This document shows positions 1 through 7,548 of a stretch of 54,130 nucleotides of DNA, piece after piece. The notes under the pieces are model-generated. The model searched no databases and was not told the DNA's origin. It saw only the letters and a program-made list of their open reading frames with translations. Source of the DNA: Pseudomonadota bacterium (GTDB taxonomy: Bacteria > Pseudomonadota > Alphaproteobacteria > Sphingomonadales > Sphingomonadaceae); contig JAFAEG010000012.1 in assembly GCA_023424095.1 (NCBI GenBank), positions 1-54,130 on the forward strand. Reading direction: 5' to 3'. The position numbers were made by a program, and so were the translations under genes. The stretch's first letter is position 1, and the number at the start of each line of letters is the position of its first letter.

Positions 1-35
<35 letters not shown>

Positions 36-46
36 CCCCTCCACCA

Positions 47-90
47 CTCGCGTTGCGAGCGGTCCCCCTCCCCGAGAAATCTCGGGGAGG
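47..90. repeat. Palindromic intergenic repeat with terminator-like hairpin
   Basis: There are two stem-loops in tandem. The first is CTCGC-gtt-GCGAG near 47-59. The second is a perfect 11-bp inverted repeat, CCTCCCCGAGA (67-77) and TCTCGGGGAGG (80-90), separated by only two bases, so the real loop is about four bases. It lies ten bases downstream of the acyl-CoA ligase stop codon and could end that transcript, although no U-run follows on the minus strand. Similar GC-rich palindromes are, from memory, dispersed in intergenic regions of sphingomonad genomes. Confidence 0.6.
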
Positions 91-99
91 ATTAAGGGG

Positions 100-1689
100 T
101 CAGGCGACCTGCAATTGGTAGGTGCGATATTCCTCGCGCAGTGCAGTCTTCAGCAGCTTGCCGGTCGCGGTGTGCGGCAGGCTTTCGACGAAGAGGATTT
201 CATCCGGCAGCCACCAGCGGGCGACGTGCCCAGCCAGATGCGCCTGGATCGCCTCGGCCGTCACCGAATCCTCCGCCGTCCGCACGACCAGCAGCAACGG
301 CCTTTCGTCCCACTTCGGGTGCGGCACGCCGACCGCCGCGGCCTCCGCCACGCCGGGGCAGAGCATCGCGGCATTTTCCAGGTCGATCGAGCTGATCCAC
401 TCGCCGCCCGACTTGATCACGTCCTTCGCCCGGTCGGTGATCTGCATCACCCCGTCCGGATGGACCACCGCCACGTCGCCCGTGTCGAACCAGCCGTCCT
501 GGTCGACCGCCGGCGCATCCTCCTTGAAATAACGCTGCACGATCCAGGGACCGCGCACCTGCAGTCGGCCGGAGCTGGTCCCATCGCGCGGCTGCGGCAC
601 GTCCTCGTCATTGACGATCCGCATCTCGACCCCGAACGGCGCCCTGCCCTGCTTGGCGATGATGTCGATCTTCTCGTCAAAGGCCAGCGCGTCCCAATTG
701 TGCGGTCGAGCGCCGGTCGTGCCGATCGGCGACATTTCGGTCATCCCCCAGGCGTGGCCGACCTCGACCCCGCGGCTCTGGAAGAATTCGATCATGTTGC
801 GCGGCGCGGCCGAGCCGCCGATCGTCACCAATTGCAGCTTGCCGAGATCGCGGCCGCTGGCGGCGACATAGTTCATCAACCCGAGCCAGACGGTCGGCAC
901 AGCGGCGGTGTGGGTCACGCCCTCGTCATGCAGCATGTCGCAGACCACGGACGGGGTATAATCGGCGGTGAAGACGATCTTCGGCCCGGCGATCGGCGCC
1001 GCGAAGGGCAGGCCCCAGGCGGCGGCGTGGAACATCGGCACGATCGGCAGCACCGTCGCCCGCGCCGACAGGTTGAAAATGTCCGGGCAGACCTCCGCCA
1101 TCGCATGGATCACGGTGGAGCGATGCTCGTACAGCACGCCCTTCGGATTGCCGGTCGTGCCGGAGGTGTAGCAGAGCATGGCCGGCTCGCGCTCGTCGCC
1201 CTCGACCCAGGCATAGTCGCCGCTCTCGGCCGCGATCAGCGGCTCGAAACCGCCGTCCGGGCCGTCATAGCTGATATAATGCTCGATCGTCTCGAGATGG
1301 GGCCGAAGCGCGTCGATCAGCGGCTGAAAGGCCGCGTCGTAGAACAGCACCCGGTCTTCGGCGTGATTGAGGATGTAGATCAATTGCTCGGCGAACAGGC
1401 GCGGGTTCACCGTGTGGATGATCCCGCCCATGCCGATCGTGCCATACCAGCTGACCATGTGGCGGCTGTGGTTCATCGCCAGCGTCGCGACCCGGTCGCC
1501 CTTCTTCAGGCCCAGCCGTTCCAGCGCCTGCGCGAGCTTGCGGGAATCGCGGGCGATGCCGGCATAATCGGTGCGCGTCGTGCTGCCGTCGGCCCAGCGC
1601 GAGACGATTTCCCGGCCGCCATGTTCGCGCTCGGCATGGTCCAGAAGCCGCATGATCCGTAGCGGCCAATCCTGCATCGCGCCCAGCAT
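100..1689 (-). CDS. AMP-binding acyl-CoA ligase (medium/long-chain fatty acyl-CoA synthetase family)
   Basis: This 529-residue protein of the ANL superfamily activates a carboxylic acid with ATP to an acyl-adenylate and then forms the CoA thioester. The P-loop-like motif YTSGTTGNPKG is visible near residue 175, the GWFDTGD motif near 400 and the hinge/catalytic stretch ITDRAKDVIKSGGEWIS near 420, followed by the C-terminal lid with the TATGK lysine motif near residue 510. Full family length, no signal peptide, cytoplasmic. The substrate is probably a medium- or long-chain fatty acid, by general resemblance to AlkK/FadK-type ligases; this is inference. The ATG at 1689 is preceded by a strong GGGAGAGG ribosome site; a second ATG lies four codons in. 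It is monocistronic as far as visible, with tandem hairpins in its upstream region. Confidence 0.9.
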   Translation of the reverse strand: MLGAMQDWPLRIMRLLDHAEREHGGREIVSRWADGSTTRTDYAGIARDSRKLAQALERLGLKKGDRVATLAMNHSRHMVSWYGTIGMGGIIHTVNPRLFAEQLIYILNHAEDRVLFYDAAFQPLIDALRPHLETIEHYISYDGPDGGFEPLIAAESGDYAWVEGDEREPAMLCYTSGTTGNPKGVLYEHRSTVIHAMAEVCPDIFNLSARATVLPIVPMFHAAAWGLPFAAPIAGPKIVFTADYTPSVVCDMLHDEGVTHTAAVPTVWLGLMNYVAASGRDLGKLQLVTIGGSAAPRNMIEFFQSRGVEVGHAWGMTEMSPIGTTGARPHNWDALAFDEKIDIIAKQGRAPFGVEMRIVNDEDVPQPRDGTSSGRLQVRGPWIVQRYFKEDAPAVDQDGWFDTGDVAVVHPDGVMQITDRAKDVIKSGGEWISSIDLENAAMLCPGVAEAAAVGVPHPKWDERPLLLVVRTAEDSVTAEAIQAHLAGHVARWWLPDEILFVESLPHTATGKLLKTALREEYRTYQLQVA

Positions 1690-1714
1690 CGTCCCTCTCC
1701 CATCCTATCTTGTC

Positions 1715-1820
1715 GACGGGAGCGCCCTCCCGCCTTTTTTGACGGGAGCGTGAGCACTCCCGCCTTTCTTTGACGGGAGCGTGAGCACTCCCGTTCGTCT
1801 TATTGACGGGAGTGTAAGCG
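1715..1820. repeat. Tandem hairpin repeat block (three full units plus one partial)
   Basis: The unit begins GACGGGAG and forms CGGGAG...CTCCCG stems: unit 1 at 1715-1740, unit 2 at 1741-1771, unit 3 at 1772-1804 and a partial unit at 1805-1820. Units 2 and 3 are nearly identical. On the plus strand each full stem is followed by a T-rich tract (CTTTTTT, CTTTCTTT, then CGTCTTATT). In minus-strand RNA the stems of units 2 and 3 extend to 8 bp through a G-U wobble. The block separates two minus-strand genes and ends 25 bases before the acyl-CoA ligase start, so it would lie in that gene's leader. Confidence 0.75.
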
Positions 1821-1822
1821 AA

Positions 1823-1852
1823 GCGGGCGGCGCCTGTGAAGGCACCGCCCGC
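1823..1852 (-). terminator. Probable terminator hairpin of the lipoprotein gene
   Basis: A 12-bp stem is formed by 1823-1834 and 1841-1852 around a six-base loop. Its single non-Watson-Crick position is a G-U wobble in minus-strand RNA and a C-A mismatch in plus-strand RNA, which suggests the minus strand is the functional one. It lies 24 bases beyond the stop of the lipoprotein gene. No good U-run follows, so termination may be Rho-assisted. Confidence 0.5.
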
Positions 1853-1876
1853 AATTTCATCACACGATGATTTGGC

Positions 1877-2506
1877 TCAACGTGCGAAGCAGGTCACGCC
1901 GGAGAACAGGTTGGTCACCTGCGCATCCGCGCCGGGGCCGCTGAGCATCGCGCCGATGCCGTTGACCGTCACTTCATTGCCCAACGTGCTGTTCGCAACC
2001 GGTTCGGCCGCCATCTCGTCGGCCAGCGCACTGCGCCGGGTGCCGATGGCCAGGCCGTGATAGCTTTCCAGCGCCGGGCTGGCGCCATCCAGCACCCAGC
2101 CGGCGAAGCGCCCGCCTTCGAAATGCAGATCGAGCGCGCCGTAGCTGACGAAATCGACGGGGCCGCTCGGGCAATCCGCATTGCGCCCGGTGGCGGACGG
2201 CGAGCCGAGGATCGCCGTGACCTGCTCGACCACCTGCGCCTGCGGCTGGCCGAAGCTGATCATATTGCTGTGGTGGAGGCCGACCGCGCCGCTGCTGAAG
2301 CCTTCACCGGTGAGCTCAATCTTCTGCGATGCGTCCGCCGGCACCGTGGCCTGCGCATTGTTGGCGGCCACCGGCGCGACGGTATTGGCGGCGGGCGCCG
2401 CGGTCGTGGCATTGTTCGCAGGCTGGGAAGCATTGCCCCCACCCGCGCAGCCGGCGGCCAACACGCAACTCAACGCGACTGTCACGATCAATCTGGTCTT
2501 CATCAT
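1877..2506 (-). CDS. Putative lipoprotein of unknown function
   Basis: This 209-residue protein begins with a short basic N-terminus, a hydrophobic stretch and the lipobox LAAGC ending at about residue 20, so it should be exported and lipidated. An Ala/Asn-rich low-complexity linker (about residues 23-60) precedes a compact domain with two further cysteines that could form a disulfide. The start ATG at 2506 follows a run of seven G residues that serves as ribosome site. A second ATG is the next codon. I do not recognise the C-terminal domain. The gene is divergent from the small DUF3309 gene and ends before a strong hairpin. Envelope localisation is well supported; function is unknown. Confidence 0.75.
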   Translation of the reverse strand: MMKTRLIVTVALSCVLAAGCAGGGNASQPANNATTAAPAANTVAPVAANNAQATVPADASQKIELTGEGFSSGAVGLHHSNMISFGQPQAQVVEQVTAILGSPSATGRNADCPSGPVDFVSYGALDLHFEGGRFAGWVLDGASPALESYHGLAIGTRRSALADEMAAEPVANSTLGNEVTVNGIGAMLSGPGADAQVTNLFSGVTCFAR

Positions 2507-2693
2507 AATCCCCCCCTTTGTGTCGCCGCGACCCTAAGCGGGCGATCGACGCACGGCAATGTGCGCCGGCGAGTCTGAATAGCGCCCGAAGCTTTTGTTC
2601 GATCAGCGGAAATTCCGGCGCGACAGCCGAGCGCGCAACCATATCCGCGCCGTAACGTTTGCAGGTCAGACCATCAAAACCAGGGAGTTACCC

Positions 2694-2849
2694 ATGCTCG
2701 GCACCATCCTGATCGTCGTCTTGATCCTCCTCCTGATCGGCGCGCTGCCGACCTGGGGGCACAGCCGCAGCTGGGGCGCGGCGCCGTCCGGCATCCTCGG
2801 CACGATCCTGATCATCGTGCTCATCCTGTGGCTGATGGGCCGCCTGTAA
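2694..2849 (+). CDS. DUF3309-type small membrane protein
   Basis: This 51-residue protein consists almost only of two near-repeat hydrophobic segments: LGTILIVVLILLLIGALP at the N-terminus and LGTILIIVLILWLMGRL at the C-terminus. A short Trp/Gly-rich loop (TWGHSRSWG) joins them. This is the layout of DUF3309 proteins common in Proteobacteria, whose role is unknown. I chose the ATG at 2694 because AGGGAG lies seven to eight bases upstream; an in-frame upstream start near 2595 would add an unrelated polar extension. The gene converges on dnaE and shares a hairpin with it. Confidence 0.8.
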   Translation: MLGTILIVVLILLLIGALPTWGHSRSWGAAPSGILGTILIIVLILWLMGRL

Positions 2850-2855
2850 GCTGAG

Positions 2856-2892
2856 AAAAGCCGGCGCTCAGCCGACCAAAGCGAGCGCCGGC
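2856..2892. terminator. Terminator between DUF3309 gene and dnaE
   Basis: A perfect 10-bp stem is formed by GCCGGCGCTC (2860-2869) and GAGCGCCGGC (2883-2892) around a 13-base loop. On the minus strand it is followed by TTTTCTC, giving a classical Rho-independent terminator for dnaE whose upstream arm covers the last dnaE codons and whose 3' arm overlaps its stop codon. On the plus strand it lies 10 bases after the DUF3309 stop and is followed by TTCAATT, so it may serve both convergent genes. Confidence 0.75.
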
Positions 2893-5800
2893 TTCAATTC
2901 CGCCGTCAGCCGCGCCGCGGCGATGCCGGCGATCCGTTCGATCCGGGCGACGAGCTCGGCATCGACTAGAAAATCCCGGCCGATCACCAATTCCGCCTGG
3001 CCGGCGTCATGGTCCACCTTAAGCCGGGCCGACGAACTGCCGCCGCGATGTTCGGCCAGCAATGAAGCGAGCGCCGGCAGCGCGACGGGATCTGCGACCT
3101 CGATCTCCAGCTGCAGCCGGGTGCGCCGCGACAGCGATTCGAACCCGCTGACGCTGCGGATCGTCACGCGCGGCGTGTCCTCGCCGGGGCGACGGTCAAG
3201 CTCGACCCCAAGCAGCACGCACTGCCCGGCCTTCGCCGCCGCTTCGACTTCGGCGGACGCATCATCGTCGAAGCAGGTGGCGTCGAATTGCCCGGAAGGA
3301 TCGGACAGCCGCGCCATCAGGAAACGGCGGCCCTTTTGCGAGGTCCGCCAGCGCGCATCCTCGACCAGGGCCGCCATCGTCGCGCGCACTCGTGCACCCT
3401 CCGCGGGCGGCGGCGCGGCGGCGATCGCGGCGAAGGTGCGGGCGCCCTGGGCATCGCAAAGGGCGCGGTAGCGATCGACCGGGTGGGCGGAGAAATAGAA
3501 GCCGAACGCCTCCTTCTCCTGATTCATCCGCTCGGCCATCGACCAGTCGGGCACTTGCGCAGGCCGCATCGGCACGACGTTGGCCGCGCCTTCGCCGAAC
3601 AGGCCGCCCTGCCCGCTCACCCGCGAATCCGCGGCGCTGTTGGCCGCCGCCAGGATCGTTTCCGCCGCCGCGAAAGCCGCCGGCCGCTCGGCCAGATCGT
3701 CGAACGCGCCGGCGGCGGCCAGGCTCTCGATCTGGCGGCGGTTGATCAGGCGCGGATCGATCCGCGCGGCCAGATCCTCGAGGCTCTTGAAGCTGCCATT
3801 GGCCTCCCGCTCGGCGACCAATTGCTCCATCGCTTTCTCGCCGACGCCCTTCAGCGCGCCGAGCGCATAGCGGACCGCAAAGCCCTCCCCATGCGGCTCG
3901 ACCTCGAAGTCCGCCCCGCTGGCATTGACCGACGGTGGCAGGCAGACGTGGCCGCCGCGCCGCAGATCGTCGATGAAGATGGCGAGCTTGTCGGTCTGGT
4001 GGATGTCGAAGCTCATCGACGCGGCGTAGAATTCGACCGGATAGTGCGCCTTCAGCCAGGCCGTCTGATAGGCGACGAGCGCGTAAGCCGCAGCGTGGCT
4101 CTTGTTGAAGCCATAGCCGGCGAACTTGTCGATCAAGTCGAACAACTCGTTCGCCTTGGCGGCCGGGATGTCGTTCGCGTTCTTGCAGCCTTCGACGAAA
4201 GTGGCGCGCTGGGCGTCCATCTCCGCCTGGATCTTCTTGCCCATCGCGCGGCGGAGCATGTCGGCGCCGCCCAGGCTGTAGCCGGCCAGGATCTGCGCGG
4301 CCTGCATCACCTGCTCCTGATAGACGAAAATGCCATACGTCTCGTTCAGGATCGGCTCGAGCGCCGGGTGCGGATATTCGATCTCGGCGCGGCCATTCTT
4401 GCGGTCGCCGAACATCGGGATGTTGTCCATCGGGCCCGGGCGGTATAGCGAGACCAGCGCGATGATGTCGCCGAAATTGCTTGGGCGGACGGCGGCCAGA
4501 GTGCGCCGCATGCCGTCCGATTCCAGCTGGAACACGCCGACCGTGTCGCCGCGCTGGAGCAGGGCATAGACGTCGGGATCGTCCCAGGAGAGCGTGTCGA
4601 GATCGACATGCACGCCGCGCTGCTCGAGCAATTCGGTGGCGCGGCGCAGGACGGACAGGGTCTTCAGGCCGAGAAAGTCGAACTTCACCAGCCCGGCCGC
4701 CTCGACATATTTCATGTCGAACTGCGTCACCGGCATGTCGGAACGCGGATCGCGGTAGAGCGGCACCAGTTCAGACAACGGCCGGTCGCCGATCACCACG
4801 CCCGCGGCGTGGGTCGAGCTGTGCCGGGGCAGGCCCTCAAGCTTCATCGCCAAGTCGAACAGGCGGCGGACCTGAACGTCGTCCTTGAACTCGGCGGCCA
4901 GCTCCGAAACGCCGTTCAGCGCCCGCTTCAGGTCCCACGGATCGGTCGGGTGGTTCGGCACCAATTTGGCCAGCCGGTCGACCTGGCCATAAGGCATTTG
5001 CAGCACCCGGCCGGTATCCTTCAGCACCGCGCGCGCCTTCAATTTCCCGAAGGTGATGATCTGCGCGACCTTGTCGCTGCCATAGCGGCTCTGGACGTAG
5101 CGGATCACCTCGCCGCGCCGCGTTTCGCAAAAGTCGATGTCGAAGTCGGGCATCGACACGCGTTCCGGGTTGAGGAAGCGTTCGAACAGCAGGCCCAATT
5201 TGATCGGATCGAGATCGGTGATGGTCAGCGCCCAGGCGACCACCGAGCCCGCGCCGGAACCGCGGCCCGGCCCGACCGGAATGCCCTGCTCCTTCGCCCA
5301 TTTGATGAAGTCGGCGACGATCAGGAAGTAGCCGGGGAAACCCATGCCGGCGATGATGTCGACTTCGAATTCGAGCCGCTCGAAATAGCCGCGCCGTTCT
5401 TCGTCGGTCAGCTCCGTGCGCCCGGCCAGCCGCGCCTCCAGCCCCGCGCGCGCATCCCGGCGCAACTGCTCCGCCTCGCTCGCCGTGTCGCCGGCGACGC
5501 TGGGCAGGATCGGCTTGCGCGCCGGCGCGCCGAAGGCGCTGCGCTGCGCCACCACCAACGTGTTCTCGATCGCATCGGGCAGGTCGGCGAACAGCTGCCG
5601 CATCTCGTCGGCCGGCTTGATCCACGCCTCGGGCGACGAGCGGCGGCGGTCGTCGCGGTCGATCTGGCTCGACTGCGCGATGCACAGCAAGGCGTCGTGT
5701 GCGCCGTGAAACTCGGCCTCGGCGAAGCAGGCGGGGTTGGTCGCCACCAAAGGCAGCCCCCGCGCATCGGCCAGCGCCACCAAAGCCGCCTCCGCCGCGC

Positions 5801-6332
5801 TCTCTTGCTGGTCGCCGCGCCGGCTGATCTCGACATAGAGGCGATCGGGGAACAGCGCCTGCAGGGCGTCGGCCATCGCCTCGGCGGCGGGTGTCTGGTC
5901 ATCGGCCAGCAGCCGGGTCAGCGCGCCCTCGGCCCCGCCGGTCAGCGCGATCAGGCCATCGGTTCGCCCGGTCAGGGCGGCAAAGGCGACGTGCGCATCC
6001 TGTTCGATCGGCCGGTCCAGATGGGCCATCGAGACCAAAGCGCAGAGATTCTCATAGCCCGCCTGGTCCTGCGCCAGCAAAGGCAGCCAGTCGATCTGCT
6101 CCGGCCGATTCGCCCGCGCCACGCCGAGCAAGGCGCCGATGATCGGCTGCACCCCGGCCTTGAAGCAGGCCTCGGTGAACGGCATCGCCGCGTAGAGCCC
6201 GTTGCGGTCGACCAAAGCCGCCGCCGGCAGCCCGAGCGCCTTCGCCCGCGCCGCAATCGCCTTCGGATCGATCGCCCCTTCCAGCATCGAGTAGGAAGAG
6301 AAGATGCGCAGCGGAACGTAGGGGGCGGCCAT
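2868..6332 (-). CDS. dnaE: DNA polymerase III subunit alpha
   Basis: This is the 1154-residue replicative polymerase catalytic subunit. It starts with a PHP domain (residues 1-270), continues with the C-family polymerase core carrying the catalytic PDFDIDF motif near residues 395-402, and contains the helix-hairpin-helix region (RLINRRQIESLAAAGAF near 860). A C-terminal OB-fold region follows, including the SDPSGQFDATCF stretch near 1010. The length matches proteobacterial DnaE. The PHP metal-binding positions are degenerate: LRIFSS stands where HxHS would be, and DRNG where DHGN would be. No PHP nuclease activity is therefore expected; proofreading would come from a separate epsilon subunit. 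The ATG at 6332 has a weak AAGG just upstream. It is the last gene of the proS-lolCD-peroxidase cluster, after a 59-base gap. Confidence 0.97.
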   Translation of the reverse strand: MAAPYVPLRIFSSYSMLEGAIDPKAIAARAKALGLPAAALVDRNGLYAAMPFTEACFKAGVQPIIGALLGVARANRPEQIDWLPLLAQDQAGYENLCALVSMAHLDRPIEQDAHVAFAALTGRTDGLIALTGGAEGALTRLLADDQTPAAEAMADALQALFPDRLYVEISRRGDQQESAAEAALVALADARGLPLVATNPACFAEAEFHGAHDALLCIAQSSQIDRDDRRRSSPEAWIKPADEMRQLFADLPDAIENTLVVAQRSAFGAPARKPILPSVAGDTASEAEQLRRDARAGLEARLAGRTELTDEERRGYFERLEFEVDIIAGMGFPGYFLIVADFIKWAKEQGIPVGPGRGSGAGSVVAWALTITDLDPIKLGLLFERFLNPERVSMPDFDIDFCETRRGEVIRYVQSRYGSDKVAQIITFGKLKARAVLKDTGRVLQMPYGQVDRLAKLVPNHPTDPWDLKRALNGVSELAAEFKDDVQVRRLFDLAMKLEGLPRHSSTHAAGVVIGDRPLSELVPLYRDPRSDMPVTQFDMKYVEAAGLVKFDFLGLKTLSVLRRATELLEQRGVHVDLDTLSWDDPDVYALLQRGDTVGVFQLESDGMRRTLAAVRPSNFGDIIALVSLYRPGPMDNIPMFGDRKNGRAEIEYPHPALEPILNETYGIFVYQEQVMQAAQILAGYSLGGADMLRRAMGKKIQAEMDAQRATFVEGCKNANDIPAAKANELFDLIDKFAGYGFNKSHAAAYALVAYQTAWLKAHYPVEFYAASMSFDIHQTDKLAIFIDDLRRGGHVCLPPSVNASGADFEVEPHGEGFAVRYALGALKGVGEKAMEQLVAEREANGSFKSLEDLAARIDPRLINRRQIESLAAAGAFDDLAERPAAFAAAETILAAANSAADSRVSGQGGLFGEGAANVVPMRPAQVPDWSMAERMNQEKEAFGFYFSAHPVDRYRALCDAQGARTFAAIAAAPPPAEGARVRATMAALVEDARWRTSQKGRRFLMARLSDPSGQFDATCFDDDASAEVEAAAKAGQCVLLGVELDRRPGEDTPRVTIRSVSGFESLSRRTRLQLEIEVADPVALPALASLLAEHRGGSSSARLKVDHDAGQAELVIGRDFLVDAELVARIERIAGIAAARLTAELKPALALVG

Positions 6333-6391
6333 GCCCTTGTATGTGGGGATCGGGCCGGAATGGGAACAGCCGGGAGCGGCTTGTCCACAGC

Positions 6392-6874
6392 TTATCCGAG
6401 CAGCGCCTCGATATCCTTCTCAAGCGCCTCTGGCTTGGTCTGCGGGGCGTAGCGGTCGACGACCCTGCCGTCGCGGTCGACCAGGAATTTGGTGAAATTC
6501 CACTTGATGCCTTCGCTGCCGAGCAGGCCCTTGGCCTCGCTCTTCAGGTGGTTGAACAACGGCGCGGCGTCCGCGCCGTTGACGTCGACCTTGGCGAAGA
6601 CCGGGAAGGTCACGTCATATTTCAGGCTGCAGAAGTTCGCGATTTCCGCCGCGTCGCCGGGCTCCTGCGCGCCGAACTGGTTGCAGGGGAAGGCCAGCAC
6701 CGCGAAGCCGCGATCCTGATATTTGCGATGGAGCGCCTCGAGCCCCGCATATTGCGGCGTGAAGCCGCATTGGGAGGCGGTGTTGACGATCAGCAGCACC
6801 TGGCCGGCATAAGCCGACAGGTCGATCTGGCTGCCGTCCGCCGCCTTTACCGGCAGTTCGCTCAACACCGTCAT
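6392..6874 (-). CDS. Glutathione peroxidase family thiol peroxidase
   Basis: This 160-residue thioredoxin-fold peroxidase reduces hydrogen peroxide or lipid hydroperoxides. The peroxidatic residue is Cys36 in NTASQCGF (no selenocysteine). Gln66 in FPCNQF and Trp125-Asn126 in KWNF complete the active site. A second cysteine at position 82 (NFCSLKYDVTFP) matches the resolving Cys of the 2-Cys, thioredoxin-dependent branch, so thioredoxin rather than glutathione is the likely reductant. No signal peptide is present, so it acts in the cytoplasm. The ATG overlaps the lolD stop as ATGA, indicating translational coupling to the lipoprotein-export genes. That pairing is unexpected functionally but may be simple co-transcription. 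Confidence 0.93.
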   Translation of the reverse strand: MTVLSELPVKAADGSQIDLSAYAGQVLLIVNTASQCGFTPQYAGLEALHRKYQDRGFAVLAFPCNQFGAQEPGDAAEIANFCSLKYDVTFPVFAKVDVNGADAAPLFNHLKSEAKGLLGSEGIKWNFTKFLVDRDGRVVDRYAPQTKPEALEKDIEALLG

Positions 6875-7548
6875 GCGCCCTCCAGCCGCCCGTCGTGCAG
6901 CCGCAGCACCCGGTCCATCCGCGCCGCCAGCCGTTCATTGTGCGTGGCGACCAAAGCCGCACCCGCTTCCTCGCGGACGAGGCGGAGGAACTCGTCCAGC
7001 ACCAGATCGGCCGTGGCCTCGTCCAGATTGCCGGTCGGCTCGTCCGCCAGCACCAAAGCCGGGTGGATCGCCAGCGCACGGGCGACCGCGACGCGTTGCT
7101 GCTCGCCGCCCGAAAGCTTCGACGGCCGGTGCGTCAGCCGCTGGCTCAGGCCCAGCGCGCCGAGCAGGCTTTCCGCCCGCGTGAGCGCGTCCGGCCGGGT
7201 CGCGCCGTTGATCAATTGCGGCAGCACCACATTCTCCGCCGCCGTGAAATCCGGCAGCAAATGATGGAATTGATAGACGAAGCCCAGCCGCTCGCGCCGC
7301 AGCCGGGTCCGCTCCCTGTCGTCGACCGACGCCGCCGGCTGACCCTCGATACGGATGTCGCCCTCGAAGCCGCCCTCGAGCAGGCCCACGGCCTGGAGCA
7401 AGGTGGATTTGCCCGAGCCCGAGGGGCCGAGCAAAGCCACGATCTCGCCCTGGCGCACCGAAAAATCCACGCCGCGCAGCACGTCGATCCGCACTCCGCC
7501 CTGCTCGAACGAGCGCTTCAGCCCGGCGACCGTGAGGACATCATTCAT
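6871..7548 (-). CDS. lolD: Lipoprotein-releasing ABC transporter ATPase LolD
   Basis: This 225-residue ABC ATPase powers extraction of outer-membrane lipoproteins from the inner membrane by the LolCDE complex. Walker A is GPSGSGKST (41-49), the Q-loop Gln is residue 93, the signature LSGGEQQ is 145-151, Walker B VLADE is 166-170 and the H-loop His is 203. The closely related MacB/FtsE type cannot be fully excluded from sequence alone, but the overlap of eight bases with the LolC/E-type permease gene fixes the assignment. The next gene starts inside its stop codon. Confidence 0.95.
   Translation of the reverse strand: MNDVLTVAGLKRSFEQGGVRIDVLRGVDFSVRQGEIVALLGPSGSGKSTLLQAVGLLEGGFEGDIRIEGQPAASVDDRERTRLRRERLGFVYQFHHLLPDFTAAENVVLPQLINGATRPDALTRAESLLGALGLSQRLTHRPSKLSGGEQQRVAVARALAIHPALVLADEPTGNLDEATADLVLDEFLRLVREEAGAALVATHNERLAARMDRVLRLHDGRLEGA

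Noticed and set aside
4608..6452. Long plus-strand open frame antisense to dnaE
   Set aside because: It mirrors the codon pattern of dnaE, is rich in Arg, His and Gln, and has no recognisable motif. It is a shadow of the real gene on the other strand.
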